64,000 bases of DNA from Flaviflexus equikiangi. GTDB lineage: Bacteria > Actinomycetota > Actinomycetes > Actinomycetales > Actinomycetaceae. The position numbers and the translations under genes were made by a program. The DNA lies in assembly GCF_014069875.1 (NCBI RefSeq), contig NZ_CP059676.1:372001-436000 (forward strand), read 5' to 3'. This document shows, in pieces, positions 25,079-35,280 of this stretch. Position 1 is the first letter of the stretch, and every line of letters starts with the position of its first letter. The notes below the pieces were generated by a model. The model did not search any database, had not been told where the DNA came from, and was given only the letters and a program-made list of their open reading frames with translations.

Positions 25079-26058
25079 CCGGTATCCACTCCACCGGAGC
25101 TAAACACCTCGTGATCGCCAGCGGGCGGTCGCACCCGGGGCTGGCAGCCGAAGTTGCCGAATACCTTGACATCGATCTTCTCCCGAACACGATCTACGAC
25201 TTCGCGAACGGCGAGATCTACGTCCGTTTCGATGAGTCCGTCCGCGGAGCAGACGCCTTCATCATCCAAACCCACACCCCTCCGGTCAACAAGTGGCTCA
25301 TGGAGTCCCTCATCATGGTGGACGCCCTCAAGCGAGCATCCGCCAAGCGCATCACCGTCGTCGCACCCTTCTACCCCTACGCACGCCAGGACAAGAAGCA
25401 TCGCGGCCGCGAGCCGATCTCCGCTCGTCTCATCTCCGACCTGTACAAGCAGGCCGGTGCGGACAGGATCATGAGCGTCGACCTGCACGCCGCCCAGGCG
25501 CAGGGCTTCTTCGACGGCCCCGTCGACCACCTGTGGGCCATGCCCACACTCGTGGAATACGTGCGCACCCGCATCGATCCCCAGAACACGGCAGTCGTCT
25601 CGCCGGATGCTGGCCGCATCCGCGTCGCCGAACAGTGGGCGGACCGCCTTGGCGGCACCCCGCTTGCCTTCGTCCACAAGACGCGTGACATCTCCCGCCC
25701 CAACCAGGCGGTTGCCAACCGTGTCGTCGGCGACGTCCAGGGCCGCACCTGTGTGCTCGTCGACGATCTCATCGACACTGGCGGCACGATCTGTGAGGCG
25801 GTGCGCGTCCTCCTCGAGGCAGGCGCCGCCGATGTCATCGTGGCGGCCACGCACGGCGTGCTGTCCGAGCCCGCAGTCAAGCGACTGTCCGAGTCCGGCG
25901 CTCGGGAAGTGATCGTGACAGACACTGTCCCGATCGAACGGGACAAGCGCTTCAAGGAGCTGACAGTCCTCCCCATCGCACCCGTTCTCGGCCGTGCGAT
26001 CCACGAGGTCTTCGACGACGGTTCGGTCACGAGCCTCTTCGACGGAGCTCATTCCTAA
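25075..26058 (+). CDS. prs: Ribose-phosphate pyrophosphokinase
   Basis: Makes PRPP from ribose-5-phosphate and ATP, for nucleotide, His and Trp synthesis. The 327-aa protein has NGEIYVRF near 45, the flexible loop PYARQDKKHRGREPI near 105, VSVDLHA-type HAAQAQGFF near 140 and the PRPP loop VLVDDLIDTGGTI near 226. Starts in the glmU stop (ATGA), the common actinobacterial glmU-prs pair. A hairpin terminator follows. Confidence 0.96.
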   Translation: MTGIHSTGAKHLVIASGRSHPGLAAEVAEYLDIDLLPNTIYDFANGEIYVRFDESVRGADAFIIQTHTPPVNKWLMESLIMVDALKRASAKRITVVAPFYPYARQDKKHRGREPISARLISDLYKQAGADRIMSVDLHAAQAQGFFDGPVDHLWAMPTLVEYVRTRIDPQNTAVVSPDAGRIRVAEQWADRLGGTPLAFVHKTRDISRPNQAVANRVVGDVQGRTCVLVDDLIDTGGTICEAVRVLLEAGAADVIVAATHGVLSEPAVKRLSESGAREVIVTDTVPIERDKRFKELTVLPIAPVLGRAIHEVFDDGSVTSLFDGAHS

Positions 26059-26075
26059 GCCAGCCGCGAGACGTG

Positions 26076-26098
26076 AGGGGAGCCATAACGGCTCCCCT
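26076..26098 (+). terminator. Terminator after prs
   Basis: AGGGGAGCC and GGCTCCCCT pair exactly around ATAAC. It is followed by TCGCTCG, not by a long T-run. Confidence 0.65.
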
Positions 26099-26251
26099 TC
26101 GCTCGTCAACCCCGGGTGCGTTACCATGTATGGGTTGCCTCGGCGAGGGAGGCGGATACGTCCGCACTCCGTTATCGACGCGGTCCCAGTGTCACCCGGC
26201 ACATGGCCTACGAGGCTCATGCACACACGTGCCGAACTATAAGGAGACACC

Positions 26252-26884
26252 ATGGTTGATTCCGTCAAGCTGACCAACACCACACGCGAAGACTTCGGCA
26301 AGGGCGCTGCTCGTCGCCTCCGCCGCGCAGGCCTCGTTCCCGCCGTCGTCTACGGCCACGGCGCCGAGACGATCCACATTGCTCTTGACGCCCACGAGAC
26401 GTTCCTCGCCGTGCGCCACAACCAGAACGCCCTCGTCACCGTCCAGGTGGACGGCAAGGACCAGCTCGCACTCGTCCGTGACATCCAGCGTCACCCCATG
26501 ACGTGGGACATCGAGCACGTCGACCTCATCGCGATTCGCGCTGGCGAGCAGGTTGAGGTCACCGTCCCCGTCACGATCGTCGGCGAGTCCGCTCCGGGCA
26601 CCGCAGTCACGACCGATCTTCTCACCGTCACGATCATGGCGAACGCCACGGCAATCCCCGAGTCGATCGAGGTCAACGTCGAAGGCAAGCCTGCAGGCAC
26701 GCAGTTCCGCATCGCCGATCTCGAGCTCGGCGAAGGCGCATCGACAGAGATGGATCCCGAGGATCTCGTCGTCTCCGTCATCGTCCCCCAGGGAGACGCC
26801 GCCCTCGAAGAGGCCGATGCTGCCGCTGCGTCCGCAGCGTCCGACGAGGCCGGCGCTGCTGCTGCGAATGCAGATTCTGAGTAA
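26252..26884 (+). CDS. rplY: Ribosomal protein bL25 (CTC form)
   Basis: 5S rRNA-binding large-subunit protein in the long form with the C-terminal TL5/CTC domain, 210 aa. N-terminal domain: REDFGKGAARRLRRAGLVPAVVYGHG; the domain join is around residue 95 (DLIAIRAGEQVEVTVPV). The Ala/Glu/Asp-rich tail is disordered. AAGGAG lies seven bases upstream of the ATG. The 193-bp gap before it holds the prs terminator and a small GGCGGA/TCCGCC hairpin; I see no further motif. Confidence 0.95.
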   Translation: MVDSVKLTNTTREDFGKGAARRLRRAGLVPAVVYGHGAETIHIALDAHETFLAVRHNQNALVTVQVDGKDQLALVRDIQRHPMTWDIEHVDLIAIRAGEQVEVTVPVTIVGESAPGTAVTTDLLTVTIMANATAIPESIEVNVEGKPAGTQFRIADLELGEGASTEMDPEDLVVSVIVPQGDAALEEADAAAASAASDEAGAAAANADSE

Positions 26885-26890
26885 TTGAAC

Positions 26891-26923
26891 GATGAGCGCC
26901 CGGGCATGTCCCGGGCGCTCGTC
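26891..26923 (+). terminator. Terminator/attenuator between rplY and pth
   Basis: Stem GATGAGCGCCCGGG with CCCGGGCGCTCGTC (14 bp, one G-U) and loop CATGT. It lies between the L25 stop and the pth ribosome site, so pth may need read-through or its own promoter. Confidence 0.65.
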
Positions 26924-26935
26924 ATGGGAGCTGGT

Positions 26936-27514
26936 ATGAAGGCAATAGTTGGTCTCGGCAATCCGGGACCGAAGTATGCGAATACGAGGCACAATGTCGG
27001 TCACATGGTGATCGACGAGCTGGTGCGTCGCACGGGCGGTAAGCTCTCGGCGCACCGCTCCCGCACATACATCATGACGGGCAGAGTGAACTCCGCCCCC
27101 TTGGGCGAAGGCAGCTTCGTCCTCGGCATCTGCGACAGCTACATGAACGTGTCCGGCGGGCCGGTGTCGGCGCTGCTCAAGTATTTCAAGATCGAACCGT
27201 CCGAGTTGCTTGTCATCCACGACGATCTGGACCTGCCAGCACACCAGCTGCGGTTGAAGGACGGCGGCGGGGAGGGCGGCCACAACGGCCTCAAGTCGAT
27301 CTCGACCTCCATCGGTTCGAAGAACTATCAGCGGCTCCGGATCGGTGTCGGCAGGCCTCCCGGTTCACAGGACGCTGCCGATTTCGTGCTCAGCCCCCTC
27401 GTGGGCAAGGCACGGACGGAATATGACGTGACGGTGGCAAAGGCGGCGGATGCTGTTGAGGACGTCCTCAACATTGGTTTCGTCGCGGCCCAGGCCCGCC
27501 TGCATTCGCTCTGA
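26936..27514 (+). CDS. pth: Peptidyl-tRNA hydrolase
   Basis: Releases peptides from peptidyl-tRNA that dropped off the ribosome. 192 aa from ATG 26936, which has GGGAG six bases upstream. Contains VGLGNPGPKYANTRHNVG near residue 4 with catalytic His, Asn near YMNVSG, and the GGEGGHNGLKSI loop near 108. The frame extends upstream to 26885, but that part lies inside the hairpin and has no start signal. The stop overlaps the mfd ATG (TGATG). Confidence 0.95.
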   Translation: MKAIVGLGNPGPKYANTRHNVGHMVIDELVRRTGGKLSAHRSRTYIMTGRVNSAPLGEGSFVLGICDSYMNVSGGPVSALLKYFKIEPSELLVIHDDLDLPAHQLRLKDGGGEGGHNGLKSISTSIGSKNYQRLRIGVGRPPGSQDAADFVLSPLVGKARTEYDVTVAKAADAVEDVLNIGFVAAQARLHSL

Positions 27515-30500
27515 TGGATTTCACCGCACTCCTGCAGCGGCTGCGCCACGAGCCGACCCTGTCGTCACTGCCCGTCAGCCGCGACCCGCTCCTCAACGTG
27601 GGAATGCCGCTCGGCCTTATCCCCGGAGCGCTCTCACTGCTTGCGACCGATGGGGATCGCCCCACGATCGCTATCACACCGACAGGTCGCGACGGCGAAG
27701 AGCTCGTCGGTGCCCTCGCGGCCTACCTGCCGCGTGAGCAGGTCGATTTCCTGCCCTCGTGGGAGACGCTTCCCCATGAGCGCCTCTCGCCACGGGCTGA
27801 CACTGTCGCGAAGCGACTGTCCGTCCTGCGCCGTCTCGCACATCCGGAGGAATTCGATAAGCTCTCCGTCCTCGTCGTCCCCATCAGGGCGCTCCTTCAG
27901 CCCGTCGTTGCGGGCCTGGGGGAGATGGCACCGGTTCGGGTGGCCACGGGAGACACGATCGAGCTGGAGTCCCTCGCGACAGCTCTCGTCAACGCCGCCT
28001 ATGTTCGGGTCGACATGGTCGATTCGCGCGGACAGTTCGCGATCCGCGGCGGCATCCTCGACGTCTTCCCGCCGACCGAGCCGCATCCGCTCCGTATCGA
28101 GTTCTTCGGTGACGAGGTGGACGAGATCCGTTCCTTCGCGGTTGCCGACCAGAGGTCGCTCGACGTAGTCGAGAGCCTGTACGCACCGCCGTGCCGCGAG
28201 ATCCTCATCGATGGAGACGTTCGTGAACGGGCCCGTCGTGCAGCGGATGATCTTCCCGGCGCACGCGACATGCTCGAGAAGATCGCCCAGGGTATCGCCG
28301 TCGAGGGCATGGAGTCCCTCGCCCCCATCCTTGCTGGCGGGATGCAGCCCGTCCATGAGCTGTTCGATCCGATGTCACGAGTCGTCGTCGTCCAGCCAGA
28401 GCGCGTGTTCTCCCGCAGCCAGGATCTTGTCGCGACGACAGAAGAGTTCCTTGCGGCCGCCTGGTCCTCCGCCGCCGCGGGCGGCGACGTTCCCATCACC
28501 GTCTCGGATGCGTCGTTCCTGACCATCGAGAACGTGCGCCGCGGTGTGCGTGAGCGCGGCATGGCATGGTGGACGTTCGGTGGTTTCACGGGCGATCCCG
28601 ATGCGACGGTCGTCGATGCTCAGGAGCCCAAGACATTCCACGGGAACATGGACGGCGCCCTGAAAGACATGGGGCTGCTGGCCCAGCAGGGCTGGTGGCC
28701 CGTCATCGTGGTCGAGGGCGGAGGTCTCGGACGCCGTATCGCCTCCGAACTCAACGCGCACGACATCTCGGCAGAGTTCGTTCCCGAGCTCGTCGAGGAG
28801 ATTCCTGGCGTCGTCACGGTCACCGCCGCACCCATCTCCACCGGTTTCCTCATCCCCAGCATCAAGCTTGCCGTCCTCGCCGCCTCTGACATGACGGGAC
28901 GCGGGGGCTCCTCGACGAAGGATATGAGGAAGATGCCGTCGCGCAGGCGCGCGGGTGTCGACCCTCTCCAGTTGAGCCCAGGCGACTACATCGTCCACGA
29001 CCATCACGGCGTCGGCAAGTTCCTGCGGATGGATGCTCGCGCGATCGACGGTACCGATGGTGCCAAGCGCGAATACCTCGTCGTCGAATATGCTCCGTCG
29101 AAGCGGGGCATGCCTGGCGACCAGCTGTGGATCCCCACGGATTCCCTCGATCTCGTCTCCCGATACTCCGGGTCCGAATCCCCCCAGGTGTCGAAGATGG
29201 GAGGGGCGGACTGGTCGAAGACGAAGGCGAAAGCCCGTAAGGCGACCGAGGCGATCGCAGGTGAGCTCGTCCGTCTCTACGCGACGCGCAAGGCCACGAA
29301 GGGCTACCAGTTCTCTCCCGATACGCCGTGGCAGCGGGAGCTCGAGGACGCGTTCGCCTACGTGGAGACTCCGGACCAGCTGGCGACGATTGAGGAAGTG
29401 AAGCGGGACATGGAGTCGCCGACTCCCATGGATCGTCTCATCTCCGGCGATGTCGGGTACGGCAAGACGGAGATCGCGATCCGCGCCGCCTTCAAAGCAG
29501 TCCAGGATTCGAAACAGGTGGCGGTCCTCGTCCCCACCACGCTTCTCGTCTCGCAACATTTGGAGACCTTCGAGGAGCGCTACGCGGGCTTCCCCGTCAC
29601 CGTGGCCGGACTGTCGCGTTTCCAGTCGGAAGAGGAATCGGAGCGCGTCAAGCGCGGCATCGCCGATGGCACGATCGACGTCGTCGTCGGCACGCACCGC
29701 CTCCTCACCGGCTCCATCTCCTTCAAGGATCTCGGCCTCGTCATCATCGATGAGGAGCAGCGCTTCGGCGTCGAGCACAAGGAGACCCTGACTCAGCTGC
29801 GCGCCAATGTCGATGTGCTCTCCATGTCCGCGACACCGATCCCGCGAACGCTGGAGATGGCAGTCACCGGCATCCGCGAGATGTCGACACTCGCGACGCC
29901 ACCAGAAGAGCGCCACCCCATCCTCACGTATGTCGGACCTGCCGAGGAGAAGCAGGTGACGGCCGCGATCCGCCGCGAACTCCTCCGCGACGGGCAGGTG
30001 TTCTACGTCCACAATCGGGTGCAGAGCATCCGGGCGCGAGCGAAGGCCATCGAAGAGCTCGTCCCCGAGGCTCGTGTCGGCGTCGCTCACGGGAAGATGA
30101 GCGAGAAACAGCTCGAGACCATCATCCAACAGTTCTGGGATCGCGAGATCGACGTCCTCGTCTGCACAACGATTATCGAGACAGGCCTCGACATCTCGAA
30201 CGCCAACACCCTCATCGTCGATAACGCGGAGCGTCTGGGTCTGTCCCAACTCCATCAGCTGCGCGGGCGCGTCGGCCGCGGGCGCGAACGCGCCTACGCC
30301 TACTTCCTGTACCCGGTGGACAAGGCCATGACGGAGACCGCGGTCGCGAGACTCCGCACCATCGCCTCCCACACCCACCTCGGCTCCGGCATCCAGGTCG
30401 CGATGAAAGACCTCGAGATCCGCGGAGCGGGGAACCTGCTCGGCGGTGAACAGTCCGGGCACATCGCCGGAGTCGGATTCGACCTCTACGTGCGGATGAT

Positions 30501-31083
30501 CTCCGAACAGGTCGAGGCCATGCAGGCCATGCTGTCAGGCGGGCGTCGAGACGAACCCGAACCTGCACCCATCAGACTCGATCTGCCGATCGAGGCGGCC
30601 GTGCCGACGACCTACGTGCCGCAGGAGAGCCTCCGCCTCGATATCTACTCGAAGGTGGCGAACGCGACAAGTGAGGCCGCCCGCGACGAGATCCGTGCCG
30701 AACTCCTCGACCGCTACGGGCCGATCCCGCCCGCGGTGGAGCGCATGTTCCTCGTGTCCCAGATCAGGGAGACGATGAGGGAAGCGAAGCTCGAGGACGC
30801 TGTCGTGCAGGGCGAGTACCTGAGAATGTACCCGGTAGCCCTCCCGGATTCGCGCCAGGCCAGGCTCAAGCGCCTCCATCCGCGCACCGTTCTCAAGCCT
30901 GCCGTACGATCGGTCCTTATTCCGCTCCCCGTCAAGGGGGCGGCCCGCCTCGGCTCAGCCCCGGAGCTCGTCATGAACGAGGAGTTCGGAGAATGGTTCA
31001 CGGCACTCCTGCAATCGGTTTTCCTGCCGGATGCTGAGGGACGCGGCGGCAACAATCCCGATCAGACAGGGCAACGCCCGTGA
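27514..31083 (+). CDS. mfd: Transcription-repair coupling factor
   Basis: ATP-dependent translocase that removes stalled RNA polymerase and recruits UvrA. The 1189-aa protein shows a UvrB-like N-terminus (PTGRDGEELVGALAAYLP), the RNA-polymerase-interacting domain (DYIVHDDHGVGKFLRMD-like near 495), the helicase Walker A LISGDVGYGKTEIAIRAA near 645, DEEQRFG near 748, SATPIPRTLEMA near 773, QLRGRVGRGRERAYAY near 915 and the C-terminal TRCF domain. Coupled to pth by TGATG. Confidence 0.97.
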   Translation: MDFTALLQRLRHEPTLSSLPVSRDPLLNVGMPLGLIPGALSLLATDGDRPTIAITPTGRDGEELVGALAAYLPREQVDFLPSWETLPHERLSPRADTVAKRLSVLRRLAHPEEFDKLSVLVVPIRALLQPVVAGLGEMAPVRVATGDTIELESLATALVNAAYVRVDMVDSRGQFAIRGGILDVFPPTEPHPLRIEFFGDEVDEIRSFAVADQRSLDVVESLYAPPCREILIDGDVRERARRAADDLPGARDMLEKIAQGIAVEGMESLAPILAGGMQPVHELFDPMSRVVVVQPERVFSRSQDLVATTEEFLAAAWSSAAAGGDVPITVSDASFLTIENVRRGVRERGMAWWTFGGFTGDPDATVVDAQEPKTFHGNMDGALKDMGLLAQQGWWPVIVVEGGGLGRRIASELNAHDISAEFVPELVEEIPGVVTVTAAPISTGFLIPSIKLAVLAASDMTGRGGSSTKDMRKMPSRRRAGVDPLQLSPGDYIVHDHHGVGKFLRMDARAIDGTDGAKREYLVVEYAPSKRGMPGDQLWIPTDSLDLVSRYSGSESPQVSKMGGADWSKTKAKARKATEAIAGELVRLYATRKATKGYQFSPDTPWQRELEDAFAYVETPDQLATIEEVKRDMESPTPMDRLISGDVGYGKTEIAIRAAFKAVQDSKQVAVLVPTTLLVSQHLETFEERYAGFPVTVAGLSRFQSEEESERVKRGIADGTIDVVVGTHRLLTGSISFKDLGLVIIDEEQRFGVEHKETLTQLRANVDVLSMSATPIPRTLEMAVTGIREMSTLATPPEERHPILTYVGPAEEKQVTAAIRRELLRDGQVFYVHNRVQSIRARAKAIEELVPEARVGVAHGKMSEKQLETIIQQFWDREIDVLVCTTIIETGLDISNANTLIVDNAERLGLSQLHQLRGRVGRGRERAYAYFLYPVDKAMTETAVARLRTIASHTHLGSGIQVAMKDLEIRGAGNLLGGEQSGHIAGVGFDLYVRMISEQVEAMQAMLSGGRRDEPEPAPIRLDLPIEAAVPTTYVPQESLRLDIYSKVANATSEAARDEIRAELLDRYGPIPPAVERMFLVSQIRETMREAKLEDAVVQGEYLRMYPVALPDSRQARLKRLHPRTVLKPAVRSVLIPLPVKGAARLGSAPELVMNEEFGEWFTALLQSVFLPDAEGRGGNNPDQTGQRP

Positions 31084-31123
31084 AAAGGCATATCATGACA
31101 GCAGTCGATCCCTTGGAGGAACA

Positions 31124-31627
31124 GTGAAGAAGCTTGTTGCGCTTGTCGGCGCAGGCCTGCTCATGGCCGCATGCTCGGCCAACCCGTCGTCCGCGGCCCA
31201 GGTCAACGGTGAGACGATCACCATTGCTGAGCTTGCCCAGGTGCAGGCCGACTTCCAGGACAACGGCGTCAACTCGCTGGCGGACGGTGTCCTCAACATG
31301 ATGATCAACGCTGAAGTGGCGAACGAGATCATCGCCGACGCGGGACTGTCCGTGCCGGAGGAGATGCGCCAGACGGTGTTCAGCCAGCTCGGCCTCAACC
31401 CGGACGGCGAATACTCCGCCGCCACCGACGAGATGATCGATTTCCTCGCGTTCACGCTCGTTGTCCAGCAGGGCCTGTACACGGTCGACGAGATCAACCC
31501 GGTCCTTACCGCTCTCGGGGAGGCCGATGTCGAGGTCAACCCGCGCTTCGGGACGTGGGATAGCGAGAATTTCGCGATCGCGCCCCTGGTCCGTGACTAC
31601 GTGACGAGCGAACAGCCGAGTATCTGA
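31124..31627 (+). CDS. Lipoprotein with SurA-like N-terminal domain
   Basis: Exported lipoprotein of 167 aa. Signal KKLVALVGAGLLMAAC with lipobox LMAAC at residues ~12-16, then SAAQVNGETITIAELAQVQADF, the pattern of SurA/PrsA-type N-terminal domains. The catalytic PPIase domain is absent. GTG start 31124 with GGAGG four to eight bases upstream; the frame upstream has no start signal. It lies between mfd and eno, the place of LpqU-type lipoproteins in mycobacteria. It may be a chaperone-like anchor; function unproven. Confidence 0.75.
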   Translation: MKKLVALVGAGLLMAACSANPSSAAQVNGETITIAELAQVQADFQDNGVNSLADGVLNMMINAEVANEIIADAGLSVPEEMRQTVFSQLGLNPDGEYSAATDEMIDFLAFTLVVQQGLYTVDEINPVLTALGEADVEVNPRFGTWDSENFAIAPLVRDYVTSEQPSI

Positions 31628-31656
31628 CCGCTCCCGAGATGTGAACCTTCGTCCGT

Positions 31657-31680
31657 GTTGGTGAACAATCGTTCACCAAC
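31657..31680 (+). terminator. Hairpin after the lipoprotein gene
   Basis: GTTGGTGAAC-AATC-GTTCACCAAC, an exact 10-bp stem. No T-run; it may act as terminator or as an operator for eno. Confidence 0.5.
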
Positions 31681-31686
31681 CGGTGA

Positions 31687-33069
<1,383 letters not shown>

Positions 33070-33073
33070 GCTG

Positions 33074-33110
33074 GTTCAGCGACACAGTCTGAGTTAGTTC
33101 AGCGACACAG
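33074..33110. repeat. Two 14-bp direct repeats after eno
   Basis: GTTCAGCGACACAG at 33074-33087 and 33097-33110, exact copies with 23-bp periodicity. The origin is not evident. Confidence 0.55.
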
Positions 33111-33114
33111 AGTC

Positions 33115-33140
33115 GGCCCTGCGGGACATCCCGTGGGGCC
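33115..33140 (+). terminator. Terminator after eno
   Basis: GGCCCTGCGGGA with TCCCGTGGGGCC, a 12-bp stem with two G-U pairs. No T-tract. Confidence 0.6.
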
Positions 33141-33145
33141 GGCCC

Positions 33146-33151
33146 TAGTAT
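33146..33151 (+). promoter_or_regulatory. -10 hexamer of ftsB (leaderless)
   Basis: TAGTAT, six bases before the ATG at 33158, directly after the eno terminator. Confidence 0.5.
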
Positions 33152-33157
33152 GGGGAC

Positions 33158-33757
33158 ATGAATTCTCGTCGCCCAGGCTCCTCCCGCGGTCCCACCAGGC
33201 CGGGTGCACGGACGAAGACCGCCAGGGCGAGCGAAGCGAAGCAGACCGGCATGTCCGGTGAGCCGCGGCTCAAGGCCGGTTCGACCCGCCGGTCGCTCGT
33301 GTTCGGCGGGGCCTCCGGGAAACCGAAAACCCTCTCCCTGCGCGCCCTTGCGATCGCCCTCTCGATCATGGGCGCGATCATCCTCGTCGCTCCCACACTG
33401 TCGAGCTATCTCGATCAGCAGCAGCAGCTGCGCGACGTGAATGCGTCCGTCGACGAAGCCCAGGCCCGTATCCGAGCACTCGAATCAGAGGCGCTCCTGT
33501 GGAGCGATGACGAGTACGTGACAGCCCAGGCCAGGGAGCGTCTCGGGTACGTCAAGCCAGGACAGATCCTTTACATGGTCAACGATCCGGAGGCGGGCAC
33601 CGCTGAGGATGAGAGGGAGGCTCTCGAGGTCGAACTCGAATACAATCGCAGGGCCGCAACACCATGGTTCACGACCATGTGGGATTCGGTGACGGTGGCA
33701 GGCTACAGCTCGGGCGAGGCAGACACGCCCGCGGATGAGAAAGAAGACAGCAAGTGA
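33158..33757 (+). CDS. ftsB: FtsB/DivIC family septum formation protein
   Basis: Bitopic division protein of 199 aa. A basic cytoplasmic N-terminus of about 65 residues, one membrane span (LRALAIALSIMGAIILVAPTL), then a coiled coil (QQQQLRDVNASVDEAQARIRALE) and the DivIC motif ARERLGYVKPGQILY near 130. It links FtsL and FtsQ in the divisome. Leaderless start. The stop overlaps the DUF501 GTG. The order eno-ftsB-DUF501-ppx is conserved in actinobacteria. Confidence 0.92.
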   Translation: MNSRRPGSSRGPTRPGARTKTARASEAKQTGMSGEPRLKAGSTRRSLVFGGASGKPKTLSLRALAIALSIMGAIILVAPTLSSYLDQQQQLRDVNASVDEAQARIRALESEALLWSDDEYVTAQARERLGYVKPGQILYMVNDPEAGTAEDEREALEVELEYNRRAATPWFTTMWDSVTVAGYSSGEADTPADEKEDSK

Positions 33758-34245
33758 CAGTTTCGTCAAAGGACCTGGCCTCCCTCGAACGGCAGCTCGA
33801 AAGGGTTCCGCGCGGTGTCAAGGCGATTGCCGCTCGCTGCCGGTGCGGGGAGCCGACCGTGGTCGAGACCGCACCGCGGCTCGAGGACGGAAGCCCATTC
33901 CCGACCCTGTTCTATCTCACCCACCCCCAGGTCGTGCTCGAAGTGTCACGGCTCGAAGGCAGCCACATCATGGCCGAGCTGACCGAGCGCCTGGCAACGG
34001 ACGAGGAGCTCGCCGCACAGTACGCCGCCGCGCACGAGGACTATCTGGCACGCCGCCGCGAGCATGCCGTCGTGCCCGAGATCGACGGCGTCTCCGCGGG
34101 CGGCATGCCCACGCGCGTCAAATGCCTCCATGCACTCGTCGGCCACAGCCTCGCGGTCGGCCCCGGCATCAACCCCATCGGCGACCTCGCGCTCGACATG
34201 ATCGACTGGTCGGTCGACACGTGCACGTGCATGGCGTCTGACTAG
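33754..34245 (+). CDS. DUF501 domain protein
   Basis: Conserved actinobacterial protein of 163 aa. It has RCRCGEPTVVETAPRLEDGSPFPTLFYLTHP near 29 and a C-terminal VKCLHALVGHSLAVGPGINPIGD with CTC near the end; the Cys and His suggest a metal site. Function is not known. The GTG start overlaps ftsB by four bases and ppx follows, so it belongs to the same conserved group. Confidence 0.9.
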   Translation: MTVSSKDLASLERQLERVPRGVKAIAARCRCGEPTVVETAPRLEDGSPFPTLFYLTHPQVVLEVSRLEGSHIMAELTERLATDEELAAQYAAAHEDYLARRREHAVVPEIDGVSAGGMPTRVKCLHALVGHSLAVGPGINPIGDLALDMIDWSVDTCTCMASD

Positions 34246-34307
34246 GCGACGAGAAGAATCACGATTTCCGGCTCGAAACGTTCCGTCGATCGTGGCACTC
34301 TTGAGTG

Positions 34308-35249
34308 GTGAAAGTTGCCGGTATTGATTGCGGAACAAACTCCATCCGCCTCCTCATCGCCACGGTAGAACCGGGCCAGCCGCTGCGCGACCTCGAACGG
34401 ACGATGACAGTCGTCCGGCTCGGGCAGGGCGTCGACAAGACGGGCATGTTCGCCCACGATGCTCTCGAGCGCACGTTCGACGCCGCCGAACGGTACGCGG
34501 ACCTGTGCCGCCAGCACGAAGTCGAAACCATCAAGTTCGTCGCGACATCGGCGACACGCGATGCTGGGAACCGTGCTCTGTTCGTGTCCGGCATCGAGGA
34601 GCGCCTCGGAGTCACCCCGGAAGTGATCTCGGGACAGCGCGAAGCCCAACTGTCCTTCTACGGGGCCGCCTCCGTCATCGACAGCCCCGAGCCCGTCGCC
34701 GTCGTCGACCTGGGCGGGGGATCGACCGAGATCGTCCTCGGGTCCGTCACGGATGGTGTGATCGGCTCTCATTCGATGAATGTGGGTTGTGTTCGCATGC
34801 ACGAACGCCACCTCGTCTCGGACCCGCCCACCGAGGACGAGATCGCGGCTGCCCGGAGCGATGTTCGTGCGGCTCTCGATGAGGCCGCCTCCGTCGTGGA
34901 CCTGTCGAGGGCTACGCGACTGGTGGGACTGGCAGGGACGGTGACGACAGTGACGGCACGCGCCCTTGGGCTGACGCACTACGATCCGGCACGGATCGAT
35001 GGCGCGACACTCAGCGTCGATCGAGTCCTGGCCGCCTGCGAGTGGCTCATGACGGCGACACGCGAAGAACGTTCCGCCGAAGGATACATGCATCCGGGAC
35101 GGGTCGATGTCATTCCCGCGGGCGCTCTCGTCTGGTCCGAGGTGATCCGCCGATGTGCTGCCGAGATGGTATCCCTCGACAGCGTGACAACGTCAGAGCA
35201 CGACATCCTTGACGGCATCGCCCTCTGGGCGGCCGGCAGGCTTGCCTGA
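34308..35249 (+). CDS. ppx: Exopolyphosphatase (Ppx/GppA family)
   Basis: Acetate/sugar kinase-Hsp70 fold phosphatase that degrades polyphosphate or pppGpp. 313 aa, shorter than E. coli Ppx and typical of the short actinobacterial type. Shows VAGIDCGTNSIRLLIA near 3, ATSATRDAGN near 83, SGQREAQLSFYG near 107 and VVDLGGGSTEIVLG near 127. Two GTG codons in tandem (34305, 34308) can start it; 34308 is favoured because CACTCT is six bases upstream. A frameshifted ppk2 lies at 52 kb. Confidence 0.9.
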   Translation: MKVAGIDCGTNSIRLLIATVEPGQPLRDLERTMTVVRLGQGVDKTGMFAHDALERTFDAAERYADLCRQHEVETIKFVATSATRDAGNRALFVSGIEERLGVTPEVISGQREAQLSFYGAASVIDSPEPVAVVDLGGGSTEIVLGSVTDGVIGSHSMNVGCVRMHERHLVSDPPTEDEIAAARSDVRAALDEAASVVDLSRATRLVGLAGTVTTVTARALGLTHYDPARIDGATLSVDRVLAACEWLMTATREERSAEGYMHPGRVDVIPAGALVWSEVIRRCAAEMVSLDSVTTSEHDILDGIALWAAGRLA

Positions 35250-35280
35250 TCGGAAATCAATCACGGGCGATCACACGTCG

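Noticed and set aside
28375-30462. 695-codon open frame on the minus strand
   Set aside because: Antisense of mfd; no domain recognisable and no start signal.
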